Part shown: piece after piece, positions 34,025 to 46,263 of the stretch
Position numbering within the stretch: the stretch's first letter is position 1
How the letters are laid out: every line of letters starts with the position of its first letter
Origin: Protula sp. h YS-2021
Taxonomy: Eukaryota; Annelida; Polychaeta; Sabellida; Serpulidae
Length of the DNA stretch: 64,000 nt
NCBI GenBank assembly: GCA_949752745.1
Contig: OX457034.1
Span: forward strand, 2,700,646-2,764,645
Direction: 5' to 3'
Notes under the pieces: generated by a model
The model's database searches: none
What the model was told of the DNA's origin: nothing
What the model saw: the letters and a program-made list of their open reading frames with translations, nothing else
Program-made: the position numbers and the translations under genes

Positions 34025-36798
34025 AGAACAGCCTCCCCTTGACTATTCATACATGAGAGTCGCATCAGCAAACAACGGCTCTGATGCAAACTTTCTGTGT
34101 CTCATACACACACGTCACTCAGCGATCAATAGCAAGAACCAACAAGAGTTCACTGGCAAGAACGCTAAGAATATCACAGATCAACTGTCACAAACTTGAA
34201 AGACTGGGTACTTTCAAGACAAGTGTTCCATCATCCTTCAACTTTATCAGCTATGTTAACCTGCTGTTTCTTTGGTAACAGTACCTTAAGATTTTTATTT
34301 ATGTTGATGTGAACCGTCTTTCTTTCGTTGATCACTTTCGCTCGTATCTTTTTGTACTGTTCTTCTCGGGTTAAGTGTTCGATACTCTTTATGGATTTCA
34401 TGCCGAGAAATTTCAGAATCTCTGCCTTGCATTAAAGGAAAGAAATAGACACTTAAAATTCAACCAATTGACACCGTAATGGAGAGATGTATACCTCAAT
34501 GTTTTAGAATAACTAAACCGCCCAGGTCAACTTTCCTTTACCTCATAAATTACAAGCTATAATGATTCCTAAGAACAGATCGTCCTGAAAACTCATTGAA
34601 CTATTTATAATTTTTTATATCTATAATTTTATTTGGTTCAATGACAGGAGTGAGATACATACTAGGATAAGGCCCTTTTGGTTTCTGCAAAAATGCAGAA
34701 AAGTGTGTTTTCACTGCAAGAGTATCTTCTGCAGACCACTTGACAGCACATCCAGTACCTAAAAGGGAAACATCAAACAAAATGCCTCACTGCATAAAAA
34801 TAAAACAACATACCAGAAAAAGTTGTTGATTTTCAAAACCCTAAACTGCTGTAAAAGTATTCTTGAACGACTTCAAACATTGACTTAATTATAACGTCGA
34901 AGCCAAAATTGTACCAATTGGCCCACCAAAACTCGACATCTGAAAATATTTGCACAATTTACTGCTTCAAGAAGAGATTCTAACAGTTTTCTGTATGTTA
35001 AAAGACATAAACAAATTAAGAAACTGCTTATCTAACATGTCGGGGTTGTTTATTGTAAGGTTTGCCCAGACACTGGGGATCATATTGTGGCACCAATTTC
35101 TCTTTTAGCTGGCGAAAATCCTTACAAATGCTTTGCAACTGAAGCTTCAAATGAATAAATCAATGTTTCGATACCTTTTGCTTTCTCAACACGCTTTCTA
35201 GCCATAGAACCCTCTTCTTCCTCTTCAAGCATTGGCTCACATTCGCCTAAATTAATTCAGATTTATTATATATCATAGTGACAATGTCATCTTTTTAGCC
35301 AATCTAGCCAATCATACCCGTTGTACGCAGTGCGTACGCTTTGGACCATACCCCCTTCCCCTGTACCCACATACGCTTAGTAAAATGCAATATTCATATG
35401 TATATTGAAAATTGTGTAGGCACGCTGGTGGCTTGACACCCCTTCCCACCTGTGCGCAGTGCGTATGTTTTGGCTGCGACCCCCTCACTGCGTACGCACT
35501 ACATGAATGGCCCCTATCCCAATTTCATGATCATCAAGCAGAAGGACTTCTTACAAGAAGAGGTGCATATGCTATTATTTTTGCTGAATTATATGCTTTT
35601 ATTTCATTTTACCCAAGAGCACATGGTTTTTACAGCTGCTCAGCTGTATGGTGAACATATGCATAGTTGTCATTTGATAAAACTGCAAGCTTTATTGCTT
35701 ATGTAAATCAAAAGTCTATAAGCTTAAACGGATATGTCCTGGAAGGTTCCTCCTATTTTTGTGAAATAAAATGTTTTAATGCGTTTAAAGAGATAAACGG
35801 GAGCATTCCAGGATATTGCCGATTTTTCATACTATCAGTATCCAGGTAGCCTCGTGTCCGTTTGCGGTGTGAATTCCCTGAGAAATCTTCCTTAGGCGCG
35901 TCTGAAACTCGCGATTCACTCCAATCTGAGTCTGAATCGGAGTCGCTAAGGGCTCTCTCACACGCTTTCACATATCTAATTAAAGGGGCCTGATCATCAT
36001 CACTATCAGATGAACTCCTGGTTCTTAACACCTCACAAGTGCTCCGAGATTGTTTTCGGGCTGTTGCTGCACACGGCTTTTCCAGGGTTCTTGCAACTGT
36101 TCATGGGAATTATTTAAGCCTAATTGTAATTTAGTTTGTGCATGAAGCTTTTCAATTTGCTCAAGTACCAAGGTGTTTACTGCCTAGTGCCCCTATAGCA
36201 CCGGTGAATAGTTAGGTTTAATCACTGCGAAAATATGCCAGTGACAACATCAACACTTTAACTTATAAGAAAACATATATTAATTTATTAAATCAATAGG
36301 TAAAGCATATTGAGAGGCAATTTAAAAAGTCAATACAACAAATGGAAAAACACACACTTAAGAGACTGCACCTAGGTTTTTTTGGTTTAGCACCGGTTGA
36401 AGCAGTAGCAGCAGCTGACGCGCTACAAGTGGCAACGCTGCCGTCCATACCGGGCCTACTTTTACCTTTTAACAACATTACAGGATTACAGTAAATTTAG
36501 AAATCTATCTAATCGGTGAATTTTCAACGCAAGTTACAAACGCGATATGAATCCACAAGATACAATGTTATCCTTTTCACGGTCGTCGTTAAAATAAACT
36601 CAACAATCAACTTGCATTGGCGAAGTTAGTTAAGTAGAAAAATCCAGATTCTACAGCCGTTGGATATTGTTTTAGACCATTGGAAAAATCGCTGTTATAT
36701 ATGATATTACTGATTTTAATTTTTTAATGGAACATTGCTCTTATTTAAGATATTTTGAAAATAAATTTTGTCAATAAAGATAAAACGAAAGTGTTTAC

Positions 36799-38364
36799 CT
36801 TCGTCAACACTCTGCAAAAATCGGCCCATCACCAATGTCTCTTTTAAACCTGGCGGACATCTGTAGTTCTCACTGGCCGTCACATCGGAGTGGCTCAAGT
36901 GATTAAAGTATATTTTGGCATCAGCGGGAGACATATCCAAAGATGAATAAATCGTCGAAATCCTATGACGATTCATAGTCGCGTTTAGCGTGATTGGAAT
37001 CATCTTTGTAACTTGATTCATTGCATGCCACCCAGAACAGTGATTGTATGAGCCTCTTGAAGCGAACACGAAATTGTTATTTTCTTTGATTCCGTACGCT
37101 TTGCGATACTTGACCAAGATGTCCAATGCGCCAACGACATTTTTCGGTATCAGTATAGGAACGAATTTTTCCCTTTACCATGCAAGTAGGCCAATAGATA
37201 CTGATTTGCCAGGAATTTTTCTGCTGGGTCTACAACCGAATCTATGGCCTCATCACTAACCCAGACTTTATTTTTGGCATCCTCCCATTCCGTGATCAGC
37301 ATCCTCGCACCTTCCTCACCGCGACGCGCGTTGTACAGAGTGAGTCGACAAACGACGAGATTCCTGAGCAAGGCATATTTTTCGACACCAAAGTCGTTCA
37401 CAATGGCACTCACTCGATCAATCACAAACGCATGCAGGCGCTGGACCAGTTTGTCACATGGTAGCTCATTAGGCCTTCGCATTTCAAAAGTGCGCTCGGT
37501 TGCGAGGTATTCCGCTTCAGCGAATACTTCGGGATCTCGAAAATGGAATTGCCTTCTGAACCCTTGCACATCTAATACTTTGTCATTTTTGGATCTTTCG
37601 TCATAAATGGCCTCGAGATGTTTCGCCGATCTCCTGAGCACTGCCTTGATGTTCTTCAAAAGCCCGTGCTTCGTTTAAGCTGAGGAAGAACTTTTTCCCC
37701 TTCTTTTTATGGCTTCATACAGAATGTGCATGTTTTCTCTACCTTTGCGGAACATGTCTTCAATGGAAGCATTTTGAGGAGCTCCAGGTACTTTCTTGTA
37801 TTCCAGGAAGAGATTCGCAAGCTGGCGCATTTCGGTCATTGAATTCTTCCTGCATTCGGCTGCTTTGGATTTTGAATAGCGCTTTTTGTTGAAAATGCGA
37901 TAACCCATTTCCTTCAGAAAGCTATTACTTCTGCACAACATTCCCGTTTCATCCTCTTGAAATTTGTCGAGGATTCTTTCCTTGAACTCCTGGTCGTGAT
38001 GTAAATTAGTCACAAGCGCGGATGGTCTTATCGCAGTCGGTTTTGACTTGCACTGATGCTTGTAAAACGTTGAGCTTCCAATGACCTTATTGCATTCGCC
38101 ACACATTTTTATCACATCTTGTGTGGACTTTGTTCTTCGCTCGCGCATCAGGTCAGCTTGATCAAAAGACAATTCATTGAGTACTCTTAGATTGTGCTTC
38201 TTGATGCCTTCTATTCGCTTTTCGTTTGCAAGTTGGCTATCAAGTTTATTCTCATGCATGTTGGATTTCACTTCTTGCAAACGCTTGTGCACATTCGTGA
38301 TGTGGCGTTTCAATTTACCACCCGTTATGACTTTGCCACAAAAAGGGCATTCTCTTGGGGCCTT
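36799..38364 (-). pseudogene. Main exon: two zinc fingers and a tyrosine-recombinase domain
   Basis: Fingers: CPFCGKVITGGKLKRH with a closing VH, and CGECNKVIGSSTFYKHQC. The recombinase part shows box I Arg in RLTLYNARRGEEGARML, a GKGK strand near 37,170, and box II in MNRHRISTIYSSLDM. His in NHLSHSDVT and the likely Tyr nucleophile in ENYRCPP follow. Tyrosine recombinases cut and rejoin DNA through this Tyr. A TAA at 37,675-37,677 is in frame with both sides and separates the fingers from the catalytic part. A one-base frame change falls in an A5 run near 37,168-37,172, after the box I Arg. The domain is read by motif; a profile search would settle it. Confidence 0.75.
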
Positions 38365-38707
38365 CTGAAACATTAATAACAAATCTTCTAATTCAAGTAA
38401 AAAAGCGTAATACAAGTTGTTGATTAACGATGCAGGAATCTCCGCATGAGTGTGTACTAATCAAAAGCAGTTTTGCACAATTAAGTTTTACGCAGTATGA
38501 ACAAGGTATGATTTTTTTCCGAAAATTAATAATGCCTACAATATTCCACAATTATTGTTGAATAACTAGAAAACTTTTCGTGTGAAATGGAAAGTTTTGG
38601 GACTGATCTACATTAAGCATATGTACAATAGCAACAAACCTTGTAGTTCTCTTTGTCTTTTCCTTTGGTTGAACCACTTTGCTTGGCACTGTTGGCCGTT
38701 TTTGCTC

Positions 38708-39589
38708 CTGAAAAAGAATAGGATATCTTGAGTATATATATGTAAGCCCTTCGATTTGATATTAAGTTCCATACGATACAATTGACTGTATTGACATCTA
38801 GCTCTCTGACAAGACAGTAAGAATAAAACAACTCGATTGGGAGTAATATTTGTATATATTGTAAAAAACATAATTGCTGTTGAAGTGACAGTACACTATC
38901 AATGAATAACAATACACAGCAATATTTTTTTGTCTACACACAACTAGCATAAAACATTTAGCATGATAGTGAAACGTTTATTAGTAATGTTAACCAAATA
39001 AGGAGGGGTGGAAAAAGGGGGATGGGTGGTGGGTATTAAAAGGCAATACTGCTATTTTGTTTCGATGCGCGCTCGCTGCTGGCTAAAATGCGAGTGATAC
39101 TTCCAGTCAGTGAGCGCAGTCGCTGTGACGTTACAGATGCATCCTGAGTAGGAGGGGCTAAGCCTGTCTGTTTGCGCAGCTGACAAATCAGTCTCTGTTG
39201 TGAGAGCGTCTCACTGAGGTTCTATTTGTGAAAGGTTGCCAGAGTTCCTGGCACCAATCCCCTAGTTACACACAGTACGCAGGAAATATACAGAGTATGC
39301 AAAGTAGGATAAAAGTGGGGTTTCTAAAACATATATAATGGGGTTTCTAAAACAGTGACGTCATTGTTTTAGAAGTCCCATAGGGCTAGTAAAACAGTGA
39401 TGTCACATGGACGTGTTATGGACGTCATAATCACGTCATATGGACGTGATATGGACGTCATATGAACGTCATAATGACGTGATAGGGATAGTGGGCAGCC
39501 ATTCAAACGGGCAGCCGGACTATATGTGTCACCGTAACACGGACAACGGGGCCATCGGAAAATCAATTAGAACTAAGCAACCAATGACA
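38708..39589. other. Start of a large intron; TGACGT-rich stretch
   Basis: Between 39,350 and 39,490 the phrases GACGTCATA, CACGTCATATGGACGTG and ATGGACGTCATATGAACG repeat. No gene was seen. The intron continues to 42,165. Confidence 0.4.
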
Positions 39590-40775
39590 GAGTTTCCTTA
39601 AGCCAAGCTATTTTTGGCCAGACAGCTCTATCTTCACGCACCACTGCACACATTGAGAATAAGGCGAGGAAGCAACAACTATTTCTCTCTCTTCATACAC
39701 ACACACACACACACACACACCACGGCAAACCAAGCAGCCACTCTTTTTTCCCTCACTTTCTCGTTTGCTCTGTCACTCTCTCTCCACACACATCACACCA
39801 CGGCACACACACGCACCTAAATGACCGAACGGGCAGTCTTTTTTGGTTCGATTTTCTCGCTCTCTCTACCTCTCTAGCGTTTCCTTTCTCAAGCCAGCTT
39901 TCTCGCTCTCCAAACACACATAACGGTAAACCAAGCAAGCAGCCACTCTTTTTTTGCCCAGTCTCTCTTTCACTCTTTCAAACGAGCAAACGGGTTGTCT
40001 TTTTTTCTCACTTTCACGTTTGCTCTATCACTCTCTCTATGTACATATACCACGGCAGACGGGACAAACGGGCAATCATTTTTTTAACTCTCTCTTTCTC
40101 CACACGCATATGCCATCACTAATGGGTCTCCGTAAAAGCAATTAAAAATGGCCATTTTTAACCACAGAGAGCTCTCTCCATGTATTACGGCAGGCAACAA
40201 CTCTAATTTTTGGCTTTCTCGCTCTCCAAACACACATAACACCTACGGCAACCGGACAAACGGGCAGCCGGACAAACGAGCAGCCGGGCAAATGGACAGC
40301 CGGAGAAACGGGCAATCTTTTTTGCTTTCTCTCTCTTCACACACACCATCACTAATGGGTCTCCGTAAAAGCAATTAAAATGAGCAACCAATAAGCCAAT
40401 TCGCACTTTCGGATTTTTCCGGTGGAGATGTTGTTTCGACTGAAAATGTTGGGGGATAAATTATAAAGAAATGATAAGGGGAAACATCAAAATTATAATT
40501 TTCTTTCAACATGCACACTTTTGAATTTATGAAGCCATCATATGATCTTTTAAAAACTATTTTACATATTATTCAGTCCCTTTAATAACCAACATGTGAC
40601 TATATTTCTGACAAAATGGAATTTTGTTGATTTTTGCCGTTTTTTTCCTTTCATTTCTTTATATCCTTATCCCACCTGAATTCAGCCGAAACGCAAAAAC
40701 TTTTCGGCACAAGCCAAAAGTGCGAATTGGCTTATGTTTCCTTAAGCCAAGCTATTTTTAACCCCAGGGAGCTCT

Positions 40776-40873
<98 letters not shown>

Positions 40874-41905
40874 ACGCAAGCAACCAACTAATTGACCAAA
40901 CGGGCAGTCTTTTTTTTTTGCTTTCCCTTTCACTCTCTCTCGAAAGACACGACGGCAAACGCAACCAAGGAGCCACTCTTTTTTTCGCCCAGTTTCTCTT
41001 TCTCTCTTTCAAACGGGTCGTCTTTTTTTCCCTCACTTACTCTTTCGCTCTGTCTCCTTACACACACATATAACACCACAGCAGACGCGGGAAGATGCGG
41101 GAAGACGCGGGAGACGTGGAAAAACGGGTAGACAGCTCCCTGTAAGCTCTCCAACTGTTTTTTTAAGCAGTGGACTCATAGAGACATGGTTAGAGCTCGC
41201 CTATTAAGTATTTTGACCCAGCAATGACGTCATACATATTGACTGAGAGCTCTCTCTTCACACACATACACATCACGGCAGCAGGGTAAACGGGCAATCA
41301 TTTTTTTTGCTTTCTCTTTCGCTCTCTACACATAACACAACGGCAACGCAACCAAGGAGCCACTCTTTTTTCGCCCAGTTTCTCTTTCTCTCTCTTTCAA
41401 ACGGGTCGTCTTTTTTTCCCTCACTTTCTCTTTTGCTCTGTCTCTTTACACACACACATAACACCACAGCAGACGCGGAAAGACGCGGGAGACGTGGAAA
41501 AACGGGCAGACAGCTCCCTGTAAGCTCTCCAACTGTTTTTTAAAGCAGAGGACTCATAGAGACATGGTTAGAGCTCGCCTATTAGGTATTTTGGCCCAGC
41601 AATGACGTCATACATACTGACTGAGTGCTCTCTCTTCACACGCAATCAACTAAATGACCAAACGAGCAGTCTTTTTTTGCGTTCACTTTCACTCTCTCTC
41701 GAAACACACGACGACAAACGCAACCAAGGAGCCACTCTTTTTTTCGCCCAGTTTCTCTTTCTCTCTCTCTTTCAAACTTGTTGTCTTTTTTCCCCTCACT
41801 TTCACGTTTGCTCTGTCTCTTTACACATACACATAACACCACAGCAGACGCGGGAAGACGCGGGAGACGTGGAAAAACGGGCTGACAGCTCCCTTAAGGA
41901 GACAA
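39590..41905 (+). repeat. Polypyrimidine domain with tandem related units
   Basis: CT-rich runs alternate with CACA runs and phrases such as AACGGGCAGTC. A block with CAACCAAGGAGCCACTCTTT, a TTTCAAACGGGTCGTC phrase and CAGACGCGGGAAGACGCGG occurs three times, near 40,960-41,130, 41,345-41,510 and 41,720-41,885. A pure (CT)n tract fills about 40,772-40,871. All of this lies in the intron between recombinase exons 42,166 and 38,707. Confidence 0.8.
40391..40735. mobile_element. MITE of the ATAAGCC family, 345 bp
   Basis: The ends ATAAGCCAATTCGCACTTT and the inverse GTGCGAATTGGCTTAT bound the copy. It is the same length as, and runs opposite to, the copy at 57,994-58,338. If the outer TA is the target duplication, a Tc1/mariner-like origin is possible. 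No coding capacity. Confidence 0.8.
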
Positions 41906-43059
41906 TGTTTTCAAGATACAGAAAGGGAGGGGGCGTTCAACTGTCACTGCCTGTATCTCACAACCGCCATCATGAGAAGTGACATTTGAGTTTTGAAATA
42001 AAAAAAAACAATGGATGCATATTTGGTACACCTATTTCCCTATCTCCATGTTTGGTCTCTCAAAGTCGTCAATTTGGTGTATATATAGTTCAAGTTTTTC
42101 TCGCATTGATGCAAACGCCATACGGAGAATGTGAATGTAGTACAAGATCATGCAAGTAGACTTACCTTCATGTTGTGGTTGTGCTTGTGTGTCGCCCCTA
42201 ACCAAGCTCCGAAGATCAGCCGCTACCACTGCAATTTGCAGCGAGGAATCTGTAACACAAGAATCGAATCATATTTTTTTAACACATTGAGCTTAGTATA
42301 TCTATGGTAAATTTAAATATTTCACATTTCAATTGATGCTGTAATTACAGATAAAATTATAAGCCGATAAAAAATGCTTCATTACTGCATACAATAAAAG
42401 CAACCTACCTGAAGCATTGGCGATTTCTTCGATGGAGTTGGCGCCTCCATTTTCTTTGTCTTCGGATTGAGCAGCTGCTAGCAAAGCTATATCTCTGTGC
42501 ACGTCGTCAATAAGCCTGAAGAGTGTATATGATGACATCAGTGTAAATATGCATGAGCTAGAGATTTTTTCTATCTAATTGGAAATTCAATCTATGCAAA
42601 AAATATACAGCCATTACCTGTAAAGATGTAAATGAATTAAAAATCCTCTTTTCGTTTTACCTCAATGGGTGACAACATTACACTGAGGCTTGTAAAACGT
42701 CCAACTATTTAGTCATACATTTTTAAAATTTATATTAACCTGACTACGTCTCGAGGAGTAGGCCTATGCCCCGTGGTGTGTATAAGGCTGTTGCATGTTG
42801 ACTACACAAAATTTAAAACTGGGGGAAGGGTAGACATAGTGTCTAACATTTAAATGAGTCAATCCAATAACCAGTAGGGACCTGAGACTGCCATAGGTAC
42901 TCTAAGTACAGCGCCGATTTTGAAACATTAGCCAATTTGTCAATTTAAGTCCCAAAATTCTTTGTTAGTGCACGGCGGAAGGGTGCAGAGAAGCCGTGTA
43001 CAAAATTTGAAAGGAATCCATCTATTAATGTGGCCTGTAGGCGCGTGAGACTGAAGCGT

Positions 43060-43130
43060 GAAAGACGGACGGACGGACGGACAGACCGAAAAGCTCAAAA
43101 CTATATCCCTCCGTTCTACTGGGGATAAAA
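43060..43130. repeat. GACG array with downstream GGGG phrase
   Basis: GACGGACGGACGGACGGACA is followed by GACCGAAAAGC and TATATCCCTCCGTTCTACTG. The layout matches other repeats in the window (array then short hairpin), though the flank differs. Confidence 0.55.
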
Positions 43131-43771
43131 AGCCACGGGGGGATACCACTGAACGTCATTCTCGTCAATCAACGTATGCAAGCTGGCCCCTAGCTGTTTA
43201 ATCCCAGCGTTCAGATCGGATATAAACAAAGGTTCTTCGGGCTCTTCAGGGAGTACTGGACCTGAAAAATACATGTCGGGAAATCTCTTTATTTCAGCAA
43301 AAATAATGAAAGAAACGAACAATAAAAATAAATTACATTACAGTAAAATCTCCGTTAGCAAACAACTGCACTTAGTCAACACTATTTCCTCGGAATTTTC
43401 AACTGCTATGATGAAATTCACTTCTCATTATGAACACCTTTATGTAATGAACAGATTTACCAGGTCCCAGAGGTGTCCATTGCATAAAGTTTTATTGTTT
43501 ATTGATATCATAACTTACTCATTGGCTGCAATGGAATAACAGTTAATGGTGGCGGTAATGTGTTGTCGCGCTCTGGTGTGCTCCACCGCATAAGTCGTTC
43601 ATGGTCTGTTGCATTGCTCTCCTGAAGCAAATTAAAAAGAATGTCTAGTTAATTAAGATTCCAAAAGGATTTTCATGAGCCTGAAAAACTCCTGTAAAGT
43701 AAGAATTGTTAACCAAGTGTTACTTAACCTTGTTAACTAACTTAAAGGATACCAGTTCAAATATCAGGGAG

Positions 43772-46207
43772 TCAAATATCAGCGTCCTCTGCTTTTGTAA
43801 TCGTTGCTGGAATCAACTTTGATGGAACACTAGTGACAAATTTATCATCAGTGCCAATACGAGTCATTGAACTGAGTCCGTGAAAGGTCTTGAGCATGAT
43901 ATTATCAAAGTACGCCTTCCGGACAGTTGAAGTACCATTGTCCACGTGCGCCTCCTCGATAGGGGGTGTGGCCGTGTGAACCTGCATGTTCTCTACAGGG
44001 GGTGAGGTCATGTCCACTTGCGCGTCCTCGACAGAGGGAGAAGCCATGTCGACGATCGACTCCTCGACACAGGGTGTGGCCGTGTCCACGTGCGCCTCGT
44101 CGATAGGGGGTGTGGCCGTGTGAACCTGCATGTCCTCTACAAGGGGTGAGGTCATGTCCACGTGCGCGTCCTCGACAGAGGGAGAAGCCATGTCGACGAT
44201 CGACTCCTCGACACAGGGTGTGGCCGTGTCCACGTGCGCCTCGTCGATAGGGGGTGTGGCCGTGTGAACCTGCATGTCCTCTACAGGGGGTGAGGTCATG
44301 TCCACGTGCGCATCCTCGACAGATGGTACGGCCATGTTGGTAATCGACTCCTCGACAGGGGGTGTGGCTGTGTGAACCTGCATGTTCTCTAAAGGGGGTG
44401 AGGTCATGTCCACGTGCGCGTCCTCGACAGATGGTACGGCCATGTCGGTGATCGACTCCTTGACAGGGGGTGTGGCTGTGTGAACCTGCATGTTCTCTAC
44501 AGGGGGTGAGGTCATGTCCACGTGCGCGTCCTCGACAGATGGTACGGCCATGTCGGTAATCGACTCCTCGACAGGGGGTGTGGCTGTGTGAACCTGCATT
44601 TTCTCTACAGGGGGTGAGGTCATGTCCACGTGCGCGTCCTCGACAGAGGGTGAGGCCATGTCGACGTGCGCCTCCTTGGCAGGACGTATGGCCGTGTCGA
44701 CGTGATTGACCTCATTGGCCTCTACAGTGGACGTGGCCGTGTCACTGTGCACGTCCTCGACTGGAGATGGGGCCGGGCCAACGTGAATGTCGTCGGCAGG
44801 GGATGTGGCCGTTTGAAAGTGCGCCCCCCCCCCATAGTAGACATGGCTGTGTCCACGTGCGCCTCCTCGTCGGTAGTCGTGGCAGTGTCAAAGCGCGATT
44901 TTTCGTCACTGCTCGCGTTATTGTCAGAGTGCCAGTCATCGCCACTGCTCGCGTTATTGTCAGAGTGCCAGTCATCGTCACTGCTCGCGTTATTGTCAGA
45001 GTGCCAGTCATCGCCACTGCTCGCGTTATTGTCAGAGTGCCAGTCATCGCCACTGCTCGCGTTATTGTCAGAGTGCCAGTCATCGCCACTGCTCGCGTTA
45101 TTGTCAGAGTGCCAGTCATCGCCACTGCTCGTGTTATTGTCAGAGTGCCAGTCCTCGTCAGTATTCGTTTCCTCAACACCGTGAGCCTTGTCCTTTTTGC
45201 GCCATTCAAGACCTTGGACGCCATAGTCATACCGAATTTCATCTCCCACATTTATGTCTTTCGACGCAAAAAACGATACATAGGGCTTGTCTCTTACGAC
45301 TACCTTTTTGACCGCTGCATTTGCCTTAGAGGCGCATCTATCATTCAAGTAGTGTGCTGGACACTGGTTGTTCGTCCCATCAATGCTGAAAAAAGCAAAA
45401 GTCATCGTTTAAAACGCGTTTGCACATATTGTGGTGCTGAAAAAGTTGCCGAATTGTATCGGCTATATCTTTAATATCTTCTCCAGTTTCATTACAGCAA
45501 GGATTTTTGCATGCAATCGTATATCTTTCGGTATAAATTTTAAAATAATCTTAAAATAAATAACCAGCGACATAAGCGGTTGGTGCATTCATTAAAACTT
45601 AACAGCGAGAATATAAACTTTCGCACAAACGAAAAAGTAAAACGACGAAGCTAGGTTTTTTCTACTCATAAATAGCTCGCCGTAGTAACAATTTTTTTCA
45701 AAGTAAGCGTCAAATTTGTCAAATAAGATCCACACAAAAAGAACACAAACATGTCAGTAAAGGTCAACAAGTACTTCTTAGTTAGCAAACAAGAAAATGG
45801 ACAAAATTGAGGGACATAAAACCATTCAAGGTTGCAACTTGAAGCAACAGTACATAAAAGCAACACACATAAAAGCAACACACACAGTCAGTCAGTCACA
45901 TTCTGTACTCCGTTTTGTTACTCTGTCGGGTGAGTACATCTTAGTAATCCATTCTATTTACTAGAGCTGTCATGGGTTCCGAGGCATACCCATCCCGCGG
46001 ACATCCCGGTGCGAATGGCATTATGAAATTTGGACCGCCTGTGAAATTCTGACCTCCCCCCGCACCTGTTTTTGTTTTTTCATCTAACACTGCAGTATTT
46101 CGTGCAAATCATATAACTGATTTATTTCAAGTTTATTTCAACAGTCCCTCTCGCGCACACACTGCATAAAACTTCAATTAAAGGCACGTGATCATTAGCA
46201 TTTCACA

Positions 46208-46263
<56 letters not shown>

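Larger units (their letters stand above)
34231..43621 (-). pseudogene. Zinc-finger/tyrosine-recombinase gene, eleven exons, broken in its main exon
   Basis: Exons from 5' to 3' on the minus strand: 43519-43621, 43147-43261, 42409-42515, 42166-42249, 38640-38707, 36799-38364, 36372-36465, 35833-36089, 35175-35246, 34663-34758, 34231-34421. Every junction has GT/AG ends and all phases agree, which is strong evidence for a real gene. The early exons are Pro/Glu-rich and helical (LIDDVHRDIALLAAAQSED). The main exon has two fingers and a recombinase domain. Later exons give Ser/Asp-rich and Glu-rich linkers, then VKWSAEDTLAVKTHFSAF and ILKFLGMKSIKSIEHL...KIRAKVINERK, resembling the KRPW-type C-terminal domain of such proteins. 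A stop and a frameshift break the main exon. The first exon starts at an acceptor, so something lies upstream, perhaps the SET exons. Confidence 0.75.

Noticed and set aside
44666..45474. Long plus-strand frames of 172 and 235 codons across the SET tail
   Set aside because: They are shadows of the minus-strand coding repeats. The minus frame carries the SET motifs and splice signals.
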